Shown: positions 46,812 through 55,960, counted from the first letter of the stretch. The stretch is DNA of 64,000 nt from Planctomycetota bacterium (GCA_021800165.1 JAJYZF010000002.1:1-64000); one strand, 5' to 3'. Notes: generated from the letters alone by a model not told the origin. Translations and numbers: made by a program.

Positions 46812-47851
46812 GGCTGGACTGAAAACTTCATATACGACTGCTCCTTGCCATAGTGGCCGGCACTGTAAAACATCGCCACGCCGCCACCCGGCAGAACCAG
46901 AATATGATGCCGCCAGAAGTTGCCCTCTTCGCCGTTAGCGCGGGCTTCAGGAGGCACATCCTTCATCCATTCAATTGGATCCGGCAGCCAACGCCAATTC
47001 TGAATTGGAAATTCTTCATCGCATACCGCAAATCCGCCCAAACTCGGTGGAGGTTCTTCCGTCCAGATCTCCTTGTTGGCGGGATCGGGAGCGGTGGGGG
47101 AGGCATTGTAGAGTCCCACCCAGCGGTGATTGGTGCCGGGAATCAGTTGCATGCCGCCCACCCATCCCGCGGCCCAATGGCCTTTTTGCTGGCACGGGGG
47201 AAGCACTTCACCGAGTTTGACTATCCCGGGCTTGTCCAGATGCTCGACCGCCGCCGCCGAAGCACTTCCGTAGGGCGATACCGTGCGGGCTTGGGGCTGC
47301 TGCGGATAGCCCATGTAAAAATAAAGTATTTCCCGGCGCTGGGGAAAATAAAATCCGGAGACGGCATCCACATGCTTTTCATCGAAGCTGCCGGGGCCGC
47401 CGCGGCCGATGAGCGCACTTTTTTCCCAGGTCCACGGTCCGGCCAGGGAAGTGGACCAGGCCCGATGCACGTATTTATTCGGCTCAATGCCGACACTAAG
47501 CAGGCAATAACGGCCGTCAATGAGAGCTGCCTCATTAAGGCCGTGGGCATTTTGCACAATCCACGGCTTATGGGTGGAGCCGGGCAGCACTTCCGGATTG
47601 GTAAACTCCAGGGGAGTTGGAAACGACCAATGGCCGGGGCCGACCTGATCCAGCGACCGGCAGATGGACTGGCCATGGCCAGGCGGATCAAAAAATAGAA
47701 ACATCCGATACCCTCCGAGGCTTGGATCGCGTACGATGGATGCGCCGCCAATCACGGAACAGCCTAAACCCGTCGCCGGCCGGGTGATGGTGCGCCCGCC
47801 ATGCCGCCATTTTGCGGGTATCGACAGCCCATGGACATTTATCGTTGACAT
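46808..47851 (-). CDS. beta-propeller glycosidase-like protein, copy 2
   Basis: 347 residues with the blade pattern of five-bladed propeller glycosidases (GH43/GH32/GH130-like): SIVRDPSLGGYRMFLFFDPP, THKPWIVQNAHGLNEAALID, AWSTSLAGPWTWEK, KHVDAVSGFYFPQRREILYF. Repeated Asp and Glu residues at blade starts (RDP, NEA, DEKHVDAV) could be the catalytic and stabilising acids, but the family is not assigned. No signal peptide, so a cytosolic enzyme on imported oligosaccharides is suggested. Very similar along its whole length to the next gene upstream (47906-48952), with long identical stretches such as GHWAAGWVGGMQ, so the pair arose by tandem duplication. Confidence 0.6.
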   Translation of the reverse strand: MSTINVHGLSIPAKWRHGGRTITRPATGLGCSVIGGASIVRDPSLGGYRMFLFFDPPGHGQSICRSLDQVGPGHWSFPTPLEFTNPEVLPGSTHKPWIVQNAHGLNEAALIDGRYCLLSVGIEPNKYVHRAWSTSLAGPWTWEKSALIGRGGPGSFDEKHVDAVSGFYFPQRREILYFYMGYPQQPQARTVSPYGSASAAAVEHLDKPGIVKLGEVLPPCQQKGHWAAGWVGGMQLIPGTNHRWVGLYNASPTAPDPANKEIWTEEPPPSLGGFAVCDEEFPIQNWRWLPDPIEWMKDVPPEARANGEEGNFWRHHILVLPGGGVAMFYSAGHYGKEQSYMKFSVQP

Positions 47852-47905
47852 GCGTGAACCTCATCATAGTAAGAACATTCAATCTGGGGATTCCAGCCGG
47901 TGCCA

Positions 47906-48952
47906 TCAGCCCGCACCCGCCGCAAACTTAACGTAAAGCTGCTCCTGTCCGTAATGGCCGGCGTTGTAGAACATCGCCACGCCGCCATCGGGCAGTATTA
48001 AAATATGATGCCGCCACAAATTACCATCCTCGCCCGCGGCCCGGGCCGTCGCGGGAATGTCTTCCAATCGCTGCAAGGGGGCATCAGACCAGCGCCAATT
48101 GGCAATCGGGAATTCCTCATCACACACCGCAAAGCCACCGAGACTCGGGGGCGGCTCTTCCGTCCAGATCGCTTTGTTGATCGGGTCCGGAGGGGTGGGT
48201 GAGGCGTTTATTAAACCGACCCAACGCGATTTCAAGCCGGGCAAAATCTGCATGCCGCCCACCCAACCCGCGGCCCAATGGCCTTTTTGCCGGCATGGGG
48301 GAAGCACTTCACCGAGTTTCACCACTCCCGGCTGCCCCACACGTGCAATGGCGGCCCCTTGGGCATTGCCGAAGGGGGAAACCGCACGCGGCTGGGGCTG
48401 TCGCGGATAGCCCATGTAGCAGTACAGAATCTCGCCGCGGCGCGGAAAATAGAATGCGGAAACCGCATCGGCATGTTTTTCATCAAAGCTGCCCGGGCCG
48501 CCGCCCACAATCAGTGGTTGTTTCTCCCACGTCCACGGCCCGGCCAGCGAACTGGCCCATCCCCGGTGAATATATTTACTTTGGCCCATGCCCACGCTCA
48601 CCAAACAGTAGCGCCCATCAATTTGGGCCGCCTCGTTGGGCCGATGGGCATCCTGCACGATGTACGGCTTGTGCGTGCCATCGGGGATAACCTCCGGATT
48701 GGTAAACTCCAACGGCACCGGAGCGGACCACTGACCTGGGCCGACCGCGGTTAAGGAGCGGCAGATGGATTGGCCATGACCGGGGGGATAAAGAAACAAA
48801 AACATGCGATATCCCCCCACCGCCGGATCGCGCACAATGCATGGATCACCAACGACATGCGAGCCTGGGCCGCTGGTGGGGCGGGTGAGCACCCGCCCCC
48901 CGTGGATCCAGCGCGCGGGAAGAGCAAATTTGGGCAAGAAAATATCCGGCAT
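47906..48952 (-). CDS. beta-propeller glycosidase-like protein, copy 1
   Basis: 348 residues, paralogue of the gene at 46808. The same landmarks occur in the same order: CIVRDPAVGGYRMFLFLYPP, THKPYIVQDAHRPNEAAQID, GWASSLAGPWTWEK, KHADAVSAFYFPRRGEILYC, FAVCDEEFPIANWRW. Most differences are at the N-terminus (first 30 residues) and in surface loops (PNGSA-like region near residue 200 and the stretch before GEDGNLWRHHILILPDGG). The acidic residues are kept in both, so both may be active with different substrate range. It lies 40 bases after the GH gene and 54 before copy 2. Confidence 0.6.
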   Translation of the reverse strand: MPDIFLPKFALPARWIHGGRVLTRPTSGPGSHVVGDPCIVRDPAVGGYRMFLFLYPPGHGQSICRSLTAVGPGQWSAPVPLEFTNPEVIPDGTHKPYIVQDAHRPNEAAQIDGRYCLVSVGMGQSKYIHRGWASSLAGPWTWEKQPLIVGGGPGSFDEKHADAVSAFYFPRRGEILYCYMGYPRQPQPRAVSPFGNAQGAAIARVGQPGVVKLGEVLPPCRQKGHWAAGWVGGMQILPGLKSRWVGLINASPTPPDPINKAIWTEEPPPSLGGFAVCDEEFPIANWRWSDAPLQRLEDIPATARAAGEDGNLWRHHILILPDGGVAMFYNAGHYGQEQLYVKFAAGAG

Positions 48953-48992
48953 GGATGAAGTTCCTTTTTACAATAATCCCCCAGGAGCGGCC

Positions 48993-51932
48993 CTAGCGCG
49001 ATACGCCCCAGAAGGCTTCGCAGGGCAGACGCTGACACCAAGTTGGCGGGAAGGACCCGTTGGATCGCCAATGCCGAAACACACCCGCCAGAGCACTGTA
49101 ATTCATGGAACCGTCCACCACGTGCTGGGAATTGTACAAGATCAGGCCGAAGCGGAAGCGTTTGAGGGCCGGGCTAAAGAGCTTCAGGTGCGAGCGCGGA
49201 ATGGCGATTTCGTAGAGCGTGAGATGAGAAGCCCGATGGCGTGTGATTTTGATCAGGCCGCCCGGAACCGGCCCGATGCCGGGGGTAGGTGCCGCCTGAT
49301 AACCATTGCGCCGGGCGGTATTGGGTCCCCAGACGCGCGTCAGCATGTCGCCGGTGGTGGACGTATTGGCAAAGTAGGCGTAATCGGTATCGTAAAATGT
49401 TCCCTTCCAGGCCCACCGATCGCTCATTTGCCGGCCCCAGCCGGGCACACGCGGGCGAAAGCCAAACGCAAATTCCAGCACATCACCGCAGTTGATCGGA
49501 TAACCAAGTCCGTTGGGGAGCCCATTTTTATACGGCACCAAAATTTTGCCGCCGCTGCGCCCGGCCAGGGCCGGCGTACCGACGGTGCAGGAAAAATGCC
49601 GCTGCAGCACGGCCACACCGAGATACACATATCGGCGGCTGTAGGCAGTGTAAATCCGGGCGATAATTCTGCCTTTGCCGCCGACGGCGGTGGGCAATTT
49701 TAAATCCGGGTTGCGCAGATAACGCGTGATATCCAGGTGCTTGGCAAACATGCGGCTGTCCATGAGCACCGGCGTTAGCCCGCGCCAATCGGAAAGCTGG
49801 CCGGTGAAATGGACGCTTCGCCGGACAAACCGCGCCGTCGAAAGCAATTGCTTTTTGCGAAAGGGCACAAAAGTATCGCCCGCGTGGTCGGGGTTGACCA
49901 CGGCCTGGAGGGAGACGCCGTAATCGTTGTCGCGGGCCACGGTTACGCCTGGCCACGCGATGGGCACCTCCACAAGCCTGCCCGGTCCAACCACGAAGGG
50001 ACTGGACACGGTTTTGCCGGCGGCCGCGATTTTCATGCTCAATGTGCCATGGAGGGTTTCCGGCAGTTGATTTTCCAGCCGCACCATAACCGTTTGCCGC
50101 TGGTTGGCCGGCTGCATCAGCGATAGGGCGTAACAATTCACGGCGGTAACATGGCTGATGTGCGCCCCGCGAATGAGGTGATACAAACGCATCACGCTAA
50201 GCGTGTTGGTGGTGATGTAGACGGGATTGTCATTTAACGGCAGCACCAGTCGCCCCCGCGTTGGAGCAATGCGTCGGCCCGTCATGTCATAGGCGAGCAG
50301 GCCGCGCGGATGGGCAATGGTCAGCGTGCCGGTTCGGTCCACCGCCTGATCGGACTGGCCGGTGCAGGACCATAGCACCGCCACCTTGGTCGGGTCCAGC
50401 CCGCGACTTGCGGGAATGGACACGCCCCAGCGGGCAGAAATCTGCCGGGCCCGCGGCAAACGCCGTACCTGCGGGGTAATCCACCGTGGATCGGCAAAGA
50501 TGGCCCCATGGATTAATTCCTCCCGCGGCCAGATATCCGCCACGATCGGCCGGTCCTCCAAAAAGTAGGTCATCACCGCGAAGGTGGTGTTGCTGCACGT
50601 CCACTTGGGGCCATAGCCGATGTTAAGCTGCATGTTGCCCATGAACATGCCATCCAGCGCGGCTTGAACAAAGTATTGCACAATTTTAAAGGCGTTGTGG
50701 CGGTTGTTCATCCAACTGCCGAAATAGTGTAACCCCTGGGGCTTGGCCCGGCCCACCGGGTATTGCGTGCCGCCTTCAGTAAGATAGGTGTATTTCAGGC
50801 CCATGCGCGCGGCGGCTTGTTTGGCGTCATCCATGGATCGCAAATTATCCCCCGCCCGCCAGTTCGCCGCGCCGCCGCTATATGTATACGGATGATGGGT
50901 CAGACCGGAAAGCAATCCCTTCCAGCAGGACGGAGCAAATTCGATATGGTCCACGATAAACGCGGAACTGTTACCCGCCAGCATCCGAACATGGGGATTG
51001 AGCCGGAGCGCCATTTGGCATATTTGGCGCTGCAAGACCCGGTACTTGGCACCGGTGGCCGCCCAGGTCCAGCCGAAAATCCAAGGCTCATTCCAGAATT
51101 CATAGGTATGAATCTGCGGGAAATGCTGCATCCACACCCGCCAGGTCTGCACAAACTGGCCGTAATCATTGGGCGGTCCGTACATGTGCAAGGCCCGGGC
51201 CAGCGGCGTTACATTGGCCACATTGGCACCCTGGAGCGCATAACCGATCGACGGCAGCCACCAGATTCCATGGGCCGTGTCCGCCGCCCATTCACGATCC
51301 AGCATTTTAAAACTCTGCGGCACGGCCTGGCCCCTGGGCAGGGTGTGAATCCAGGAGGAATTTGTTACCTTGAGAACCGGGTTGGGTTCCACCCGCGCCA
51401 CCTTCATGCCGATGGCTTGCAAAAAAGCCAACGTCTTGCCCATGGGCACGTTTAAGTTGGAGGCGAAAAACGAATTGGGCCGCAGTCCGGGATGCCACGG
51501 CGGTATCACTCCGATGTTGGTCAGGCCAACCGCCGCCGCACCCGCCAGATGAGCACTGATTAAAAAATATCCCATCCCCCCATGAAATTTTACGATCGCA
51601 GCAACGGCCCGACCGCCCGGCACATTGCCCAGATGCACCGTCTGGTGCCACGCCACACGATGCCCAAAAATATCCCGGGCGGTGAGCACCACCGTAGCGC
51701 CGGAGAGCGGTGTGGGGCTTTCCACAGTCAAACGTAAGTGCACGGGCCGTGCCACCGGACCTCCCGATGCGGGCATGGGCCGGGTGAACATATTATAAAT
51801 GCCTCCCACGGGCGTCAGGGTAAGCCGTGGGGCTGCGGCGCAGATTGCGGTGGGGCCGGCCAAGAACAGCCCGAGCAACACCAAGAAAGCCGGGAAAGCC
51901 GCCCGATACTTTTGAACCCGAAAATAGTGCAT
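48993..51932 (-). CDS. secreted glycoside hydrolase of clan GH-A type with C-terminal carbohydrate-binding-like domain
   Basis: 979 residues from the ATG at 51932 (AAGG upstream), beginning with a signal peptide (FPAFLVLLGLFLAGPTAICAAA). A beta-sandwich head (about 30-160) leads to a TIM barrel with likely acid/base Glu282 in YEFWNEPWIFGW and likely nucleophile Glu386 in YTYLTEGGTQYP, the pattern of GH39/GH79-like retaining enzymes. A beta-rich domain follows, and the last 250 residues (DWRGLTPVLMDSRMFAK, RRYVYLGVAVLQRHF, YEIAIPRSHLKLFSP) resemble CBM9/DOMON-like sugar-binding domains. Family and substrate are not settled. First structural gene after the GntR-type regulator. Confidence 0.75.
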   Translation of the reverse strand: MHYFRVQKYRAAFPAFLVLLGLFLAGPTAICAAAPRLTLTPVGGIYNMFTRPMPASGGPVARPVHLRLTVESPTPLSGATVVLTARDIFGHRVAWHQTVHLGNVPGGRAVAAIVKFHGGMGYFLISAHLAGAAAVGLTNIGVIPPWHPGLRPNSFFASNLNVPMGKTLAFLQAIGMKVARVEPNPVLKVTNSSWIHTLPRGQAVPQSFKMLDREWAADTAHGIWWLPSIGYALQGANVANVTPLARALHMYGPPNDYGQFVQTWRVWMQHFPQIHTYEFWNEPWIFGWTWAATGAKYRVLQRQICQMALRLNPHVRMLAGNSSAFIVDHIEFAPSCWKGLLSGLTHHPYTYSGGAANWRAGDNLRSMDDAKQAAARMGLKYTYLTEGGTQYPVGRAKPQGLHYFGSWMNNRHNAFKIVQYFVQAALDGMFMGNMQLNIGYGPKWTCSNTTFAVMTYFLEDRPIVADIWPREELIHGAIFADPRWITPQVRRLPRARQISARWGVSIPASRGLDPTKVAVLWSCTGQSDQAVDRTGTLTIAHPRGLLAYDMTGRRIAPTRGRLVLPLNDNPVYITTNTLSVMRLYHLIRGAHISHVTAVNCYALSLMQPANQRQTVMVRLENQLPETLHGTLSMKIAAAGKTVSSPFVVGPGRLVEVPIAWPGVTVARDNDYGVSLQAVVNPDHAGDTFVPFRKKQLLSTARFVRRSVHFTGQLSDWRGLTPVLMDSRMFAKHLDITRYLRNPDLKLPTAVGGKGRIIARIYTAYSRRYVYLGVAVLQRHFSCTVGTPALAGRSGGKILVPYKNGLPNGLGYPINCGDVLEFAFGFRPRVPGWGRQMSDRWAWKGTFYDTDYAYFANTSTTGDMLTRVWGPNTARRNGYQAAPTPGIGPVPGGLIKITRHRASHLTLYEIAIPRSHLKLFSPALKRFRFGLILYNSQHVVDGSMNYSALAGVFRHWRSNGSFPPTWCQRLPCEAFWGVSR

Positions 51933-52028
51933 CAAATTTACCTTAAAAAATGGATAACCACGAAAATTGGTCGTCTGTGGCCCCGCTTTGGTTGCGATCG
52001 CCACGACGTTACGCGACGTTTATGGCAT

Positions 52029-53183
52029 TTAGCGGACAATCAGCCGCGGCGGCACCATCCGCAGTTGGGGGCCTTCTCCAGCGGTTCCCGCAATGCGGGC
52101 CTGTAGCAGGTGGACCATTTCCTGCCCAATGAGAAAGTTTTGCTTATCCACCGTCACGGACGGAATGGAAGATTCCACTTCCTGCTCCGGGCTGTCGCCA
52201 TAATAGTTATCGTATCCGGCTAGAAAAATATCTTTCTGGGGCTGGCGCCCGAACATACGACACGCCGCCGCCACCGAAAATACCTCGCCGTCGCTGCTGG
52301 CCATAATCGCGTCAATCGCATCTGATTTGGTCAGGTACGGTACCAGTTGGCCCGCCAGATAGCTCGATTTCACGCGGAAATGCTCGACCGTATAATGGCC
52401 GCCGATATCCTCCACCCACAGCGTCGGCAATGGTTCCAGAGAGTTTTCCCGCATGGCCCGGGCATAGCCCGCGAGTCGGCCGCGTTTCCAATACAGATCC
52501 TTCGGGTTCTCAAACAAAGGCAAAATGCGGCGGCACCCGCGCTGCAATAAATGTTGGGTCAGCATATAAGCCCCCGCCTCGTGGTCCGAAATCACGCGGT
52601 CATATTCCTGGTCCAGCGGCCCATCGCCATATACCACCACCGGGATGCCTTCACGGGTTAGAATACGTATAAAGTCCACCAATGCCTGGCGCTCGGCACC
52701 GGCCATCTCGCAAACCAGCAGACCCGATGGGCGCACGGAAAGCATAGTGTTGGAAGGCTGGTCTAACAGCCGCGCTGGGGCCAGACTTAGCACCCCCCGC
52801 CCCGCCTGCCGAGCAGCCGCCGCCGCTCCGATGCCGATATATTCCGACCATCCGGGTTGGGCATGCCCGTCCAGCGGAGCTTGGGCTGGGGCGAGAATCA
52901 TTAAGGTCTGACGCAAAATGGCCGAGACTGTACTTGAGGCCGCATTCGCCAGCAGACGGGTATGGCCATCGCGGACCTGAATGAGGCCTTCCGAGGTTAA
53001 GACACGCAGCGCCCGCTGCACCGTCGCCAAACCCACGCCAATGTGCCGGCATAACTCGCGTTCCGACGGCAGAGGCATTCCGGGTTGCAAGCGGCCTTTT
53101 TCAATCCATTCGCGCAGGGTGGCAATAGCCTTGGCCCGTGGTGAGCCGTTACGAAAAACTCTTGGTTGAACTGTGGCATCCAT
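52029..53183 (-). CDS. GntR-type HTH regulator with LacI-like sugar-binding domain
   Basis: 384 residues from the ATG at 53183, with GGAGG 10 bases upstream; the open frame extends 17 codons further without a site. Residues 15-85 are a GntR winged helix (AIATLREWIEKGRLQPGMPL, PSERELCRHIGVGLATVQRA, LRVLTSEGLIQVRDGHTRLL). The rest is a periplasmic-binding-protein-like effector domain: GLLVCEMAGAERQALVDFIR, IPVVVYGDGPLDQEYDRVIS, AIMASSDGEVFSVAAACRMF, DIFLAGYDNYYGDSPEQEVE. This is the AraR-like layout (GntR head, LacI body). It heads the five-gene minus-strand module, which it probably represses until sugar appears, and faces the PEP-CTERM gene divergently. Confidence 0.88.
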   Translation of the reverse strand: MDATVQPRVFRNGSPRAKAIATLREWIEKGRLQPGMPLPSERELCRHIGVGLATVQRALRVLTSEGLIQVRDGHTRLLANAASSTVSAILRQTLMILAPAQAPLDGHAQPGWSEYIGIGAAAAARQAGRGVLSLAPARLLDQPSNTMLSVRPSGLLVCEMAGAERQALVDFIRILTREGIPVVVYGDGPLDQEYDRVISDHEAGAYMLTQHLLQRGCRRILPLFENPKDLYWKRGRLAGYARAMRENSLEPLPTLWVEDIGGHYTVEHFRVKSSYLAGQLVPYLTKSDAIDAIMASSDGEVFSVAAACRMFGRQPQKDIFLAGYDNYYGDSPEQEVESSIPSVTVDKQNFLIGQEMVHLLQARIAGTAGEGPQLRMVPPRLIVR

Positions 53184-53280
53184 CGTCTTAAAGCCTCCAA
53201 GCTTAAACCTGGGCACCTTTCGCAGTTGCCTCAATGCAGGTTAAGAGCCAACAACCCTGTGTTTGACTCCATCAGGTTGC

Positions 53281-53308
53281 AGTTTAGCAGAACGTCTGAT
53301 TGTGTCAA
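53281..53308 (-). promoter_or_regulatory. sigma70 promoter of GntR-type regulator and hydrolase module
   Basis: On the minus strand TTGACA (complement of 53303-53308) and TAAACT (complement of 53281-53286) with a 16-base spacer, about 100 bases before the regulator start. A consensus -35 box makes this one of the best promoters in the window. Confidence 0.65.
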
Positions 53309-53332
53309 ATATTTCCAAAAGTTTATTTTGAC
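53304..53332. promoter_or_regulatory. imperfect inverted repeat overlapping the module promoter, candidate operator
   Basis: GTCAAATA (from 53304) and TATTTTGAC (to 53332) face each other around the -35 box of the regulator promoter. A second small palindrome CCAATTATTTGG follows at 53334-53345. The position is right for autoregulation by the GntR-type protein, but the match is imperfect. Confidence 0.35.
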
Positions 53333-53635
53333 CCAATTATTTGGTTGAACAGTGTCGTTCTTGACTTTTCGGTTGGGCATGGAGATGAGCCTTAAGTACC
53401 TTTTTTTAGGATGGTCTTCTGGCGGCTGCTGGACGAAGGCCTTTATAGGTGGCGGAATTGCGTTGGATTTTGGGAATGGATGTTGATACTGTGCGGCTGA
53501 TTTGCAGGTCTTTAGCTGATCGATGTTGGCGGTTGCTGCGCCCGTTCAAGACGAACCTAAATAATTCATAAAAGGGAATATAATTAAATCAAGTGACCCA
53601 AAAAAAGGGAGTCAAAAAAAAATTAATTTTTTTAC

Positions 53636-53664
53636 TTGCAATCAAAAAAACATTTTGTTACAAT
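53636..53664 (+). promoter_or_regulatory. sigma70 promoter of second PEP-CTERM gene
   Basis: TTGCAA (53636-53641) and TACAAT (53659-53664), spacer exactly 17, preceded by an A/T-rich tract (53575-53640) that could act as an UP element. About 105 bases of leader follow. The rest of the 590-base intergenic region from 53184 holds the divergent promoter and operator candidates and no gene. Confidence 0.7.
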
Positions 53665-53688
53665 AACTCTCGTTGACTCGATGCGGTC

Positions 53689-53734
53689 TTTTTGATTGTT
53701 CCTTCTTGTGGCTTTCGCCACAGGCGATCAAAAA
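53689..53734 (+). promoter_or_regulatory. two-tier stem-loop in leader of PEP-CTERM gene
   Basis: Outer stem TTTTTGAT (53689-53696) with ATCAAAAA (53727-53734), inner stem TGTGGC (53707-53712) with GCCACA (53717-53722) over a 4-base loop. It sits between the promoter and the start codon, 38 bases before the latter. A structured leader that may stabilise the mRNA or control translation. Confidence 0.6.
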
Positions 53735-53772
53735 AATCCCGGGCCAAGGCCTTTATGGAAAGGGAACAAGTT

Positions 53773-54597
53773 ATGTTCAACTCTAAATCACTACTTCTGG
53801 CGGGCGCAGCCGCAGGCGTGTTTGCGGCAATCGGGCTGGGCAACGGCATGGCACGGGCCAATACCATCACGGACAATTTCAATTCCGATACAGTCGGGGC
53901 CTTCAGCAGTTCCGGCGATACGCTGTTTACCAACAGCAGTGGCGCGGTCAACATCGTGACCGTTGCCACGGGCAACAACGTGGCGCAGTTCAACGCTGCG
54001 GCCAACCTTGATACCCAAACCGCTAACGGAAACGCCCCGTGGAAACCCACGCTAGCCGCGCCGCTCACTATCACCGGCGACTGGACGTTTGTATCCGCAC
54101 CGGATTACAACGACGAGTTGCACATCTACACCCGCGAAAGCGCGAGCGGTAACGGCATCCGGTTTGGAATTGGGATTGATCAGGGGGCGAGCGGCGGCCC
54201 AGCCTATATTTTCGCGGACCTGTCCGGTGCCACAGGAACCGGCACCATCTCGGTTGGCACGCCGGTTTATACTGGCAATTTCACAACCAGTGTCGCCCTC
54301 AAGGATGTGCTGGCTTTTACCGTAACGGATAATGGGAATAGCATCTCGCTGAATGTTACCGACAACAACACCGGGGCCACCGCGTCACTGACCGGAACCA
54401 GCGACTACACGCCAACCAACAACGACTACCTGGTAAGCTTCCTGAGCAACGAGTCCTACACGGGTAGTGGCACCGGCAAGGGCAACCTCGACAACGTTAC
54501 CATTACCAATGCGGCGGTTCCCGAGCCGGCCACTTTGGGCCTGATGGCTGTGGCCGGCACAGCGATTCTGCTGGTGGGCAAACGCAAGGGGGCTTGA
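53773..54597 (+). CDS. PEP-CTERM sorted exported protein
   Basis: 274 residues from the ATG at 53773; the frame is open 27 codons earlier, but that part lies inside the leader stem-loop. AAGGGAA precedes the start. Signal peptide LLLAGAAAGVFAAIGLGNGMARA, then a Thr/Asn/Gly-rich beta domain (TITDNFNSDTVGAFSSS, ITGDWTFVSAPDYNDELHIY) like a concanavalin-type fold, and the sorting tail VPEPATLGLMAVAGTAILLV with a basic KRK end. Exosortase substrate expected on the surface or in the matrix. The strong promoter and structured leader suggest high expression. Followed by an 11-bp hairpin and a pseudopilin gene. Confidence 0.93.
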   Translation: MFNSKSLLLAGAAAGVFAAIGLGNGMARANTITDNFNSDTVGAFSSSGDTLFTNSSGAVNIVTVATGNNVAQFNAAANLDTQTANGNAPWKPTLAAPLTITGDWTFVSAPDYNDELHIYTRESASGNGIRFGIGIDQGASGGPAYIFADLSGATGTGTISVGTPVYTGNFTTSVALKDVLAFTVTDNGNSISLNVTDNNTGATASLTGTSDYTPTNNDYLVSFLSNESYTGSGTGKGNLDNVTITNAAVPEPATLGLMAVAGTAILLVGKRKGA

Positions 54598-54633
54598 TAA
54601 GCGGAAAAAGCCCGCGCCATAAAATGAATGGGA

Positions 54634-54665
54634 GGAAGGGCCGATGGTGGGATCTCGGCCCTTCC
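54634..54665 (+). terminator. strong hairpin between PEP-CTERM and pseudopilin genes
   Basis: GGAAGGGCCGA (54634-54644) pairs perfectly with TCGGCCCTTCC (54655-54665), an 11-bp stem with a 10-base loop. Only TT follows, so it may be a partial terminator or an RNA-processing barrier that lets the first gene be expressed above the second. Confidence 0.6.
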
Positions 54666-54702
54666 TTGCCTTAGCCGGCGAGGCTGCTTGTGGAGAATCG
54701 TT

Positions 54703-55644
54703 ATGAAGCCCGACGATATCAGTTGTAAATCTCCGGCTAACGGCGCAAAGTGCGGTGCGTTGCCGTCTGTTGGGCCGCTAGGCAAGCCGGTTGCGAAATC
54801 ACCCTGCGCGGGGCAATTGGCGGGATTTTCGCTGGTCGAATTGCTGGTGGTCATCACCATTATCGGCATTTTGCTGGCCCTGTTGCTGCCCGCGCTTTCC
54901 GCGGCCAGAGAAGATTCCCGCCAGACAATATGTCTTTCCAATCTCCATGAACTGGGCTTGGCCACGACCGAATACACCACCGAGAACAATAATTTTTATC
55001 CGGACCATCGCAGCAATGAGGCCGAAACCCTCTACGCCACCACCGAACCTTCCTGGGCCGGCACCATGGCCTATTGGCCGGTCGACTACCGCAAAGAAAT
55101 TGGGCCGTACCTGGCCGCCAATGCCGATGCCACCAAATGGTCGCCTAACTATGGCGTGTTCTATTGCCCGGATATGCTCGATGCCAGTTATCTGTTTACC
55201 CATCCGCACCCGCTGATGGTTTATACCACCAACCCGCAGGCCATGTGGCTGGGCACCACGACCGGGGACGGTGCTACCGATGGGCGCTGCAACAGCAATT
55301 ACCAGATTGCCGAAGGCTTCTTGCGGACTTATGCCAATAGTTTTACCTTTGCTCAGACCAATGGAACCACTTTAATCGCTAATCCCGGTGATAACCAAAG
55401 CTTCAGTCTGCGGGTGAGCCAAATTCAAAATCCCGGCAATACCGTGGTCATAGCGGATACCGTGGCCTTTGGCATCAATTTTTATGGGTTGGGATCCTTC
55501 CAATTGCCGGGTTACACCCCGCATGGGTCTGGTGCCAATGCCCTTTTTGCCGATGGCCACGCGGCCTGGCAGCCACTAAACACCCTTAAGCCTCAGTATG
55601 GCCAAGGCTGGGGAAGCAGTGCGCAATTTGTTTACTATTGGTAA
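54703..55644 (+). CDS. pseudopilin-like protein with prepilin motif and H-X9-DG motif
   Basis: 313 residues from the ATG at 54703 (GGAG 7 bases upstream). A polar head of about 40 residues leads to the prepilin cleavage site and hydrophobic helix [20 protein letters not shown], with Glu at mature position 5. The body carries the usual [20 protein letters not shown] helix and aromatic-rich loops. Near the C-terminus [13 protein letters not shown] is a complete H-X9-DG motif. Related to the gene at 9875 but with a different body. Processed by prepilin peptidase; likely surface or pseudopilus component working with the neighbouring PEP-CTERM protein. Confidence 0.92.
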   Translation: MKPDDISCKSPANGAKCGALPSVGPLGKPVAKSPCAGQLAGFSLVELLVVITIIGILLALLLPALSAAREDSRQTICLSNLHELGLATTEYTTENNNFYPDHRSNEAETLYATTEPSWAGTMAYWPVDYRKEIGPYLAANADATKWSPNYGVFYCPDMLDASYLFTHPHPLMVYTTNPQAMWLGTTTGDGATDGRCNSNYQIAEGFLRTYANSFTFAQTNGTTLIANPGDNQSFSLRVSQIQNPGNTVVIADTVAFGINFYGLGSFQLPGYTPHGSGANALFADGHAAWQPLNTLKPQYGQGWGSSAQFVYYW

Positions 55645-55960
55645 TCCGGTGTTATCGCGGCCCAGTCGCGCTTGGTTGATAAAAGCCTTAAAAAAATTGG
55701 CAAATAACGCGGGGAGAGCTTCGCGCAGACCGCAATGGGGCGCTCATGCGGCCATGGGAATGTGCAGGCAATTTTCTCCGCGCTGCGGCGACGGACGACG
55801 GTTTGTGAACGTAGAAGGCCCAGGGTTGAGATGGCGGCTGCGGCCGCGTGGCGGGGGAGAGCTTCTAAAATGGGGCGGTACCGATTAAGCTCATGTGGCG
55901 GCTGTACGCGGGCGGCTGTGGAACAGGCTGCCGGTGGTTTTTGTTTTTTTGGAGATGACA
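55645..55960. other. intergenic region before GH4 gene
   Basis: 316 bases. Frames of about 80-100 codons occur on both strands but overlap and are of mixed composition. No clear promoter, repeat or terminator stands out apart from a T-rich stretch at 55938-55950 just ahead of the ribosome binding site. Confidence 0.45.
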
